Below, piece after piece: positions 1 to 3,998 of a stretch of 5,504 bases of DNA. Both the position numbers and the translations under genes were made by a program. The notes beneath the pieces were generated by a model. It was not told where the DNA came from and did no database searches. It saw only the letters and a program-made list of their open reading frames with translations. This stretch comes from Bacteroidota bacterium (lineage in GTDB: Bacteria; Bacteroidota; Ignavibacteria; Ignavibacteriales; Melioribacteraceae): NCBI GenBank assembly GCA_023381535.1, contig JAMCSN010000078.1, forward strand, positions 1 to 5,504, written 5' to 3'. Positions within the stretch are counted from its first letter, which is position 1. The number at the start of each line of letters is the position of its first letter.

Positions 1-1
1 A

Positions 2-154
2 TCAGTCGAAGTACAGGGAATGATTAAACTAGTCAAAGACATTCGCGATATTGAAAAATCACTCGGTGACGGAAAAAAAAAGGTTTATGAAAGCGAGCAG
101 AGCAGTCTGATAAAATTAAGACGCGCTAAAAAAGAAATTCCGGCTGAAGTATAA
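2..154 (+). CDS. C-terminal end of a NeuB/SpsE-family sialic acid synthase (5' end outside window)
   Basis: Fifty codons in the frame starting at base 2 run to a TAA at 152-154; the 5' part lies before the window. The peptide contains MIKLVKDIRDIEKSLGDG followed by KKVYESEQSSLIKLRR. This matches the end of the TIM barrel in NeuB-type synthases, where a D/E-F-x-x-M-V-x-x-I-R-x-x-E-x-A-L-G-x-G stretch is followed by a conserved E and an RR/RS segment. Family members condense phosphoenolpyruvate with a hexosamine (ManNAc or a modified analogue) to give a nonulosonic acid for surface glycans, acting in the cytoplasm. In typical NeuB the RR(S) segment leads into a C-terminal SAF (antifreeze-like) domain. 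Here the protein ends 10 residues after the RR, so that domain is absent. Recognition rests on this short tail only. The exact sugar product cannot be told, and another TIM-barrel member of the family remains possible. Confidence 0.68.
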   Translation, partial: SVEVQGMIKLVKDIRDIEKSLGDGKKKVYESEQSSLIKLRRAKKEIPAEV

Positions 155-220
155 TCCCGCCGAGGCGGGACAAGGGTTAAATTCTCCGCCTCTTGAGGCG
201 AATAATCTGCCAAAGGCGGA
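155..220. repeat. Cluster of small GC-rich palindromes (REP-like) directly after the synthase stop
   Basis: Three short inverted repeats lie in tandem. TCCCGCC/GGCGGGA (155-161 with 164-170) starts one base after the stop codon. CGCCTC/GAGGCG (187-192 with 195-200) follows. TCTGCC/GGCGGA (206-211 with 215-220, one G-U pair) is last. TCCGCC at 185-190 could alternatively pair with GGCGGA at 215-220, so the second and third structures are mutually exclusive with a larger fold. They have no coding sense and resemble the small REP-type palindromes common between genes in this group of bacteria. The last one doubles as a terminator stem. Confidence 0.55.
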
Positions 221-231
221 AAATTTTTTTT
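206..231 (+). terminator. Probable intrinsic terminator of the synthase gene
   Basis: A 6-bp GC-rich stem (TCTGCC 206-211, loop AAA, GGCGGA 215-220) is followed by AAAA and eight T residues at 224-231, in the + orientation and 52 bp after the synthase stop. The four A residues between stem and T-run can extend the helix onto the first Ts, which is common in real terminators. The stem is short, so its strength is uncertain. Confidence 0.6.
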
Positions 232-282
232 AGGATACCTCGCTGCCTCGATCTACCGATCTTGTCGGAGCGGGCTCTTCTC

Positions 283-371
283 TCTGGCGGATCGGTCGCA
301 GACCGATCCCTGCGTAAGTGGCAAAGATTGATTAATGACTATTGAATTAAAAAAAACGGGTAGGTCACCCG
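283..371. repeat. Dispersed intergenic repeat, copy A
   Basis: Bases 283-368 align with 3799-3885 at roughly 80-85% identity counted by eye. The element begins with a perfect 9-bp hairpin (GGATCGGTC 289-297, loop GCA, GACCGATCC 301-309). A conserved core follows, GATTGATTAA then ACTATTGAATTAA and a run of eight A at 349-356. It ends in a second hairpin (CGGGT 357-361, ACCCG 367-371). Read on the - strand, the second hairpin is followed by the T-run, giving a terminator shape, but no - strand gene runs into it here. A mobile or REP/MITE-like origin is therefore more likely than a dedicated terminator. No coding capacity and no flanking target duplication were seen. Confidence 0.7.
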
Positions 372-376
372 CTTCG

Positions 377-510
377 CGAGTCGGAGCTGGTTGCGGCGAG
401 GAGATTCATCAAAATTGAAGGCGACTCCCAAAGAATACCCTGGTACTCCCACGAAAGGGTAGATACAACCGACCTCGGATTCCCTCCTTGCCCTTGGAGG
501 GAATCTTTTT
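377..510 (+). other. Candidate structured leader or small RNA ending in a terminator
   Basis: This stretch matches no RNA family I know. A long-range helix can form between CGAGTCGG (377-384) and CCGACCTCG (469-477), eight pairs with one bulged C at 473, enclosing a smaller TACCC/GGGTA pairing (436-440 with 457-461). The closing helix abuts the stem of the terminator at 478-510. The whole unit lies directly upstream of the exported-protein gene, so it could be its 5' leader, an independent small RNA, or unstructured filler. I looked for tRNA, 6S, SRP, tmRNA and common riboswitch core motifs and saw none. The structure rests on hand-found pairings only. Confidence 0.25.
478..510 (+). terminator. 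Strong intrinsic terminator just upstream of the exported-protein gene
   Basis: A perfect 10-bp stem (GATTCCCTCC 478-487 with GGAGGGAATC 496-505, 8-nt loop) is followed at once by five T residues at 506-510. The T-run is only on the + strand side; the other side has no matching A-run, so it acts on rightward transcription. It ends 39 bp before the ATG at 550. It may back up the synthase terminator, end a small RNA, or act as an attenuator in the leader of the next gene. Confidence 0.75.
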
Positions 511-549
511 AAAAAGAATTTCTTTTAAGAAAAACCTCGAGCAACTAAA

Positions 550-1218
550 ATGAAAAAAAACATTTTCTTTTTTATAACATTGCTTCTGTTCTTAAACGCA
601 GGTCATTCATTCGGCAAAGAGAAAGAGGACTCTTCTTACATTAATACTTACTTCCCGGTCAAAATGAAATTAACTTTCAAATCATCCTTGGGAGAAACCG
701 TTACTGAGTATAGCCGGTTCGGTAAAGATATTTTGGTGGTTAATAACGAAGGATCGAAATTCAAATACAAACAAACATTGCTGGTGAAGAATGACGGTAT
801 CTATGTTACGGAAACTTACCAGTATTTGAAATTATTTCTATTTTTCAAAAAGGAAGGAACTTATACTTACAGCAAACCGCTTTTGCGTTTACCCAATCCT
901 TTGATTCCCGGGACAGAGTGGCGAAGTGAAAGAGACGAATACTGCAATGGAGATACGAACAAAGTACAGTTAACCGGCAAAGTTGTTGAGAAGGAAATTG
1001 TAAAACTAAAAAGCGGCACATACGAAGCGATCAAGGTGGAGACGCAAATTGAGGGATCATCGGGAGTGAAAAACAAAATTACCGAATGGTACGCAGACGG
1101 GATCGGTTTGATAAAAGCCAACATAAAGATTGGCGGCGGCGGATTGCTCGGTTTGCTTCGGAACGCATTCGGATACGGTGAAATTGATTTTGAGCTTGAT
1201 GACATTAAGCGGGAGTGA
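550..1218 (+). CDS. Exported TapB/DUF3108-like protein of unknown role
   Basis: A 222-aa protein with a clear signal peptide: MKKN, then a hydrophobic core at residues 5-17, with likely cleavage around residues 20-22. There is no lipobox cysteine, so it should be released to the periplasm or outside rather than lipid-anchored. The rest is predicted beta-rich. It carries the pattern I associate with TapB/DUF3108-like proteins: LPNPLIPGTEW (114-124), KSGTYEAIKV (154-163) and TEWYADGIGLIKA (178-190). This is the usual 'G-x-x-W ... aGtfeaikV ... WYa-x-GvGlvk' series. A Gly-rich IGGGGLLGLL segment (194-203) precedes the C-terminus. The biochemical function of these proteins is not established. The start is the only early Met giving a complete signal peptide. 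It has no Shine-Dalgarno, just an A-rich leader. It converges with olsF, with 13 bp between stops. Confidence 0.82.
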   Translation: MKKNIFFFITLLLFLNAGHSFGKEKEDSSYINTYFPVKMKLTFKSSLGETVTEYSRFGKDILVVNNEGSKFKYKQTLLVKNDGIYVTETYQYLKLFLFFKKEGTYTYSKPLLRLPNPLIPGTEWRSERDEYCNGDTNKVQLTGKVVEKEIVKLKSGTYEAIKVETQIEGSSGVKNKITEWYADGIGLIKANIKIGGGGLLGLLRNAFGYGEIDFELDDIKRE

Positions 1219-1231
1219 TTACCGGATGTTT

Positions 1232-2986
1232 TTAGACCGGCTCAACAACAGAATTAAGCATGCATGCTGTAACGTACTTCTCAAACTTTTCTTGCTTTAT
1301 CTTTTTCACATCGACAAGAATTAAACCATCGACGCAATTATTGAAATCCGGATCGTAACCGAAATCTAAAAAACTTACGCCGCCCTTTTCGCAAAGTTCT
1401 GAATAATGCTTATAAAGAATAGGAACCGAGTAACCGAGCGTCTTCAAAATGTTCTTCAATTTTGCGTAATCATCTTTTTGATTTACCGAGTCAAAAACTT
1501 TTGCACATTCGATTTTTTTTGTTTCGCTGATGGTGAACGGCTGCTTTGAAAATGCCAGCCCGGTGTTCTTACCAAACCACTTATTGAAATAAGAAACCAA
1601 AAGTTCTTTAGATAACTCGGAATAGTTGCTGCTGATGCTTACCCCGCCGAATAGATATTTGACTTCCGGGAATTTATATAAGTAAGCGCCGATGCCTTGC
1701 CAAAGGTAGCTGAGTGCATTCGTGTTCCAATATTTTTGTTGAACAAAACTTCTGCCGAGTTCAACCGACCATGGAAGATAATTCGATTTAAACTCGTCGG
1801 TAAAGTGAAATAGGGTGGAAGTATAAAATCCATTTTTGCCGAGTCCGTTCGGAATATTTGCCCCGTTGACAATTCTATAAGCGCCTACAATATCGAGATC
1901 CAATTCATTCCAAACAATAATGTGAGAATAGTGGCTATCAAACTTATCCATGTCGAGCCGTTTGCCGGTTCCTTCGTCAACTTTTCGGAATGTGAGTTCT
2001 CTCAAACGCGCGATTTCGGTAATACAATGAGGAGATTCTTGCTGATTGGTTAGATAAATTCTCATTCCGTTGTGAGTGGTGCCTAATAGGTCGGCGTTGT
2101 TCAATTCCTTTTTAATTACTCTGGCATCAGTCGGCGAACTAACATTTTTTTCTGTTAAGAAGATGATTTTTTTATTTTTTCCAACTCTCTCGGCGTGCTT
2201 TCGCAGAATTTTTGTCTGGTATGTTTCATTGATGAAAGAGGAACTAAAAACTTTAGCCGGTATTAGGTTGCCAATTCTTATGCGGAGAGATTTGTTTTTC
2301 TTGTTGAAGAGTTCGTAAGAAAAAAGCAGCATTGAAAGTTTTTTGCTTAAAACTGAAACTGCATAAAAAAGGATGGAATTTCTTGCCTGAATCCAAATAG
2401 GTAGAATGGATGAATTATGTTTCTTGGCAAAGTGAACCGCGCCCCTTCGCCATTTTGAGTCTGTAATTCTGAACCAATTCAGTCTTGAAACTGTACCTGC
2501 CGGAAAGATTATCAAGGCATGATCCTTATCCAACCACTCGCTTATCAATTTAATATTTTCTTTCTGAACCGACTTATCGTAAATGTTATATGGAAGAAAA
2601 TGTTCGTTAAGATTTTCAAAACACATTAGAAGATCGTTGGTAACGATCTTTACATCGCGCCGAACGTGTAAGATAGCCCTTAGCAATGCCAGACTATCAA
2701 GAGCACCGGTCGGGTGATTAGCCACGCAGATTACTTTTCCCTCGCATGGAATTCTGTTCAGGTCCGTGTGCGCTATCAAAGAAGAAAAACCCAGCTCTTC
2801 AAAAACTTCATCGATAAAATGCTTCGGACTTAGGTGATTATGTCTGACTAAGAGTTCGTTAATCCTATCGACAAGCATTATTTTATTGAGTAGAAACAAA
2901 ACCAGTTTTTGGTATGCATACGGCTTTTTAAGAAAGCCCGCATCAAATTTTGCCGGAATGATTTTTCTTAAATCTATATAATTCAT
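1232..2986 (-). CDS. olsF: Bifunctional ornithine-lipid synthase OlsF (acyltransferase + GNAT N-acyltransferase fusion)
   Basis: A 584-aa two-domain protein. The N-terminal half is a PlsC/OlsA-like lysophospholipid acyltransferase with NHPTGALD (residues 90-97; H and D five residues apart, a variant of the classic H-x4-D) and IIFPAGTVSR (159-168). The C-terminal half is an OlsB-like GNAT N-acyltransferase ('hemolysin'-annotated, Acetyltransf_5 type) with RELTFRKVDEG (from 329), ELDLDIVGAYRI (361-372), SVELGRSFV (407-415) and YLFGGVSIS (444-452). In characterised OlsF the GNAT half N-acylates ornithine to lyso-ornithine lipid and the OlsA half adds the second acyl chain, at the inner membrane. 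The product is a phosphorus-free lipid often made under phosphate limitation. I chose ATG 2986; an in-frame TTG at 3022 would add 12 residues, and neither has a Shine-Dalgarno. It is last in a probable three-gene operon, 42 bp after the preceding stop. Substrate specificity (ornithine versus another amino acid) is inferred. Confidence 0.85.
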   Translation of the reverse strand: MNYIDLRKIIPAKFDAGFLKKPYAYQKLVLFLLNKIMLVDRINELLVRHNHLSPKHFIDEVFEELGFSSLIAHTDLNRIPCEGKVICVANHPTGALDSLALLRAILHVRRDVKIVTNDLLMCFENLNEHFLPYNIYDKSVQKENIKLISEWLDKDHALIIFPAGTVSRLNWFRITDSKWRRGAVHFAKKHNSSILPIWIQARNSILFYAVSVLSKKLSMLLFSYELFNKKNKSLRIRIGNLIPAKVFSSSFINETYQTKILRKHAERVGKNKKIIFLTEKNVSSPTDARVIKKELNNADLLGTTHNGMRIYLTNQQESPHCITEIARLRELTFRKVDEGTGKRLDMDKFDSHYSHIIVWNELDLDIVGAYRIVNGANIPNGLGKNGFYTSTLFHFTDEFKSNYLPWSVELGRSFVQQKYWNTNALSYLWQGIGAYLYKFPEVKYLFGGVSISSNYSELSKELLVSYFNKWFGKNTGLAFSKQPFTISETKKIECAKVFDSVNQKDDYAKLKNILKTLGYSVPILYKHYSELCEKGGVSFLDFGYDPDFNNCVDGLILVDVKKIKQEKFEKYVTACMLNSVVEPV

Positions 2987-3028
2987 TAGCGAACTGAGGT
3001 TGAGAAATAATGGCGGCAGCAAAGAGGA

Positions 3029-3364
3029 CTAAACTTCAATACTATTTTCATACTTTTCATTTTCAAGAGGAGAAAAAAGTTTGTACTTATCTCCCAGTGC
3101 TTCAACAAAAAAATCAACGGTTTCGGTAGGAAGATTAAGCCAATGTTTGTTTACAAGAATTTCCAGCAAGAGTTTGTTTTCTTTTTTAGATAAGTCTTTC
3201 AGAATAGCTTTCTCTTCGAACGACAGTTTTTTCTTGTATTCGTCTTCACTTCGAATTTTTTTATAGATGTTCCGTTTGTAGCGTGATATCCGGTAAAGCT
3301 CGCTTACGAGTTCTTCAAAAAAGGGAGAATTGTAGAGTGCGATTTCAAAATTGATGTTCGACAT
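3029..3364 (-). CDS. Charged 111-aa cytoplasmic protein of unknown function
   Basis: I do not recognise this family. The protein has no signal peptide or membrane segment and is rich in Lys and Glu. Its middle (residues about 28-70) looks almost entirely helical with a heavily charged KKIRSEDEYKKKLSFEEK section. It is followed by a better-conserved-looking NKHWLNLPTETVDFFVEALGDKY (73-94). The acidic C-terminus ends in ENEKYENSIEV. The start ATG at 3362-3364 is fixed by a consensus AGGAGG nine bases upstream. It begins 38 bp after the stop of the two-TM gene and ends 42 bp before the olsF ATG (or 6 bp before the alternative TTG), so co-transcription with olsF is likely. A role linked to lipid remodelling or to regulation of OlsF is conceivable but rests on position only. 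Confidence 0.75.
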   Translation of the reverse strand: MSNINFEIALYNSPFFEELVSELYRISRYKRNIYKKIRSEDEYKKKLSFEEKAILKDLSKKENKLLLEILVNKHWLNLPTETVDFFVEALGDKYKLFSPLENEKYENSIEV

Positions 3365-3373
3365 TTTGACAAA

Positions 3374-3379
3374 CCTCCT
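3374..3379 (-). promoter_or_regulatory. Strong Shine-Dalgarno AGGAGG of the 111-aa gene
   Basis: On the - strand AGGAGG is followed by nine bases (TTTGTCAAA) and then the ATG at 3364. It is a full anti-16S match and it decides the start. The surrounding ATAGGAGGTT is also found before the two-TM gene, while the other genes in the window with a visible start have no such site. Confidence 0.8.
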
Positions 3380-3402
3380 ATCGGGAAATTACTTCCACTC
3401 AC

Positions 3403-3636
3403 TCATGAATAAGTTGGCGTAGAAAACGGAATCTTCTGCTCGATCCCTAAATTTATTTGTTCTTCGTTTTCCGTTGTTTGCTCGTTGGGCAGTAAGCGTA
3501 ACACAATGATTGCCGGAATCGAAAATAGAAAACCCATAACAAACCAATCCGACTGCGATCTTCCTTTCCGTTTAGCTTCGAACGAACTAATGCCGCCGAA
3601 AAGTAATCCAAATATTGAAAACCAAAGACCGAACAT
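3403..3636 (-). CDS. Small two-TM inner-membrane protein of unknown function
   Basis: A 77-aa protein. TM1 spans about residues 2-19 (FGLWFSIFGLLFGGISSF). A short basic loop AKRKGRSQSDWF (21-32) leads into TM2 at about 31-49, ending in RLLP. A hydrophilic, Glu/Gln-rich tail of about 27 residues follows. The 'aKrKGRSxxxWFxxGfxf...llP' pattern is common in small bacterial membrane proteins, sometimes fused to zinc-ribbon or SHOCT segments; no function is assigned to it. The positively charged loop predicts that the loop faces the cytoplasm, which would put both termini outside. The ATG at 3636 is set by AGGAGG five bases upstream. It is first in a probable operon with the 111-aa gene and olsF, directly downstream of the phased TTAACA promoter region. 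Confidence 0.75.
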   Translation of the reverse strand: MFGLWFSIFGLLFGGISSFEAKRKGRSQSDWFVMGFLFSIPAIIVLRLLPNEQTTENEEQINLGIEQKIPFSTPTYS

Positions 3637-3641
3637 TTTAA

Positions 3642-3647
3642 CCTCCT
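3642..3647 (-). promoter_or_regulatory. Strong Shine-Dalgarno AGGAGG of the two-TM gene
   Basis: On the - strand AGGAGG, then TTAAA, then ATG at 3636. A consensus ribosome binding site with 5-base spacing marks the first gene of the leftward operon. Confidence 0.8.
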
Positions 3648-3661
3648 ATTGGTTGATGCAA

Positions 3662-3714
3662 ATATTAGTTTTAAATGTTAATTGGGAATTACGGAATTGT
3701 TAAGTAATTGTTAA
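3662..3714 (-). promoter_or_regulatory. Candidate promoter with 11-bp-phased TTAACA repeats (Pho-box-like)
   Basis: Read on the - strand, exact TTAACA hexamers occupy 3714-3709, 3703-3698 and 3681-3676. They start at offsets 0, 11 and 33. The skipped position at offset 22 (3692-3687) holds the degenerate GTAATT. Eight bases after the last hexamer is TAATAT (3667-3662), a 4/6 match to a sigma-70 -10 box. A start near 3655 would leave a short leader holding the AGGAGG. Direct hexamers with 5-bp spacers at one helical turn are the architecture of PhoB and PhoP boxes, and TTAACA is the consensus of the Bacillus PhoP box. Use of this exact hexamer in the present lineage is an inference. The region is AT-rich, so chance must be weighed. 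Confidence 0.45.
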
Positions 3715-3717
3715 TTC

Positions 3718-3793
3718 GGATAGCTTAAAGCTATCCAAACCTCCGGGGTTTCCCACAAAGTGGCGGCTATGCCAAAAAACCTCGGAGGTTTGG
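3718..3793. repeat. Adjacent hairpin and nested palindrome in the olsF-operon upstream region
   Basis: An 8-bp perfect hairpin (GGATAGCT 3718-3725, loop TAA, AGCTATCC 3729-3736) shares two bases with a much larger structure. That structure is a 17-bp stem, 3735-3751 with 3777-3793, complete except for one G-U pair at 3746/3782. Its arms carry CCAAACCTCCG and CGGAGGTTTGG. The 25-nt interior holds two further mini-hairpins, CCAC/GTGG (3753-3756 with 3760-3763) and GGC/GCC (3765-3767 with 3771-3773), giving a branched shape. No T-run follows on either strand, so it does not look like a terminator. A REP-type intergenic palindrome is the likeliest label. Confidence 0.65.
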
Positions 3794-3798
3794 AAGAG

Positions 3799-3917
3799 TC
3801 TGGCGGATCGGTCATAGACCGATCCCTACATGTATGGCGATCAGATTGATTAACCACTATTGAATTAAAAAAACGGATCGGTCACTCACCTCATTGGCGA
3901 AGCGGGCAGACCGATCC
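3799..3917. repeat. Dispersed intergenic repeat, copy B
   Basis: This is the second copy of the element at 283-371. It starts with the same 9-bp hairpin (GGATCGGTC 3805-3813, loop ATA, GACCGATCC 3817-3825). The core GATTGATTAA and ACTATTGAATTAA with seven A follows, at 3844-3873. Unlike copy A, its second hairpin uses the full 9-bp arms again (3875-3883 with 3909-3917, 25-nt loop). A leftover half-site ACCGATCC lies at 3949-3956. The sequence beyond the second hairpin is unrelated to the flank of copy A. No coding capacity. Confidence 0.7.
3867..3917 (-). terminator. Probable terminator of pafA formed by the repeat
   Basis: In the - direction GGATCGGTC, a 25-nt loop and GACCGATCC are followed after one G by seven T residues (the A-run at 3867-3873). 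It lies about 82 bp past the pafA stop and before the promoter of the next leftward operon, where a terminator is expected. The long loop weakens the prediction. Confidence 0.5.
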
Positions 3918-3998
3918 CTACATTTAGGATTCTTCTTTGGCGGGGCAAACCGATCCAAATTGCCTCATCCTATCTTTTCTTTGCTCTGAATATGTATG

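Larger units (their letters stand above)
3637..3998. other. 362-bp gene-free region between pafA and the olsF operon
   Basis: It holds, from right to left, a plain pafA 3' flank (3957-3998) with no visible motif, a half-site at 3949-3956, repeat copy B with the pafA terminator, the nested palindrome, the phased TTAACA hexamers and the ribosome binding site of the two-TM gene. I see no open frame with a credible start in it. Confidence 0.7.

Noticed and set aside
335..418. Small open frame starting with an ATG inside repeat copy A (about 27 codons)
   Set aside because: It starts within the dispersed repeat, the ATG is not kept in copy B, it has no ribosome binding site and its peptide resembles nothing I know.
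377..477. tRNA, SRP, 6S or a known riboswitch in the structured segment
   Set aside because: No T-loop GTTCRA motif, no cloverleaf, no SRP GGAAGCAG-type loop, and no known aptamer core was found by eye.
351..515. Stop-free frame across 351-515 that reads a Trp/Pro-containing peptide
   Set aside because: It has no start codon, it reads through a terminator hairpin and a repeat, and a run of this length is not surprising here.
867..1205. Open frame on the - strand opposite the exported-protein gene
   Set aside because: Antisense shadow: the + strand protein has a signal peptide and family motifs, while this one is Ser/Pro-rich with no recognisable features.
1219..1240. Bidirectional terminator between the converging genes
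   Set aside because: Only CCGG palindromes with a short T-run are present; no stable stem can be formed.
1258..1267. GCATGCATGC palindrome
   Set aside because: It lies inside olsF coding sequence and is explained by codons; a 10-bp palindrome is expected by chance.
1130..1324. Small + strand open frame spanning the convergent gene ends
   Set aside because: It overlaps the ends of two well-supported genes in another frame and has no ribosome binding site or known motif.
2987..3022. TTG start for olsF adding 12 residues
   Set aside because: Neither start has a Shine-Dalgarno, but the extra residues (MLPPLFLNLSSL) look non-native, and ATG at 2986 gives a natural start MNYIDLRK. Kept only as an alternative.
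283..3917. CRISPR array or attC/integron sites suggested by repeated hairpins
   Set aside because: Only two long copies 3.5 kb apart, with no regular spacers and no matching attC core sites; no cas or integrase genes.
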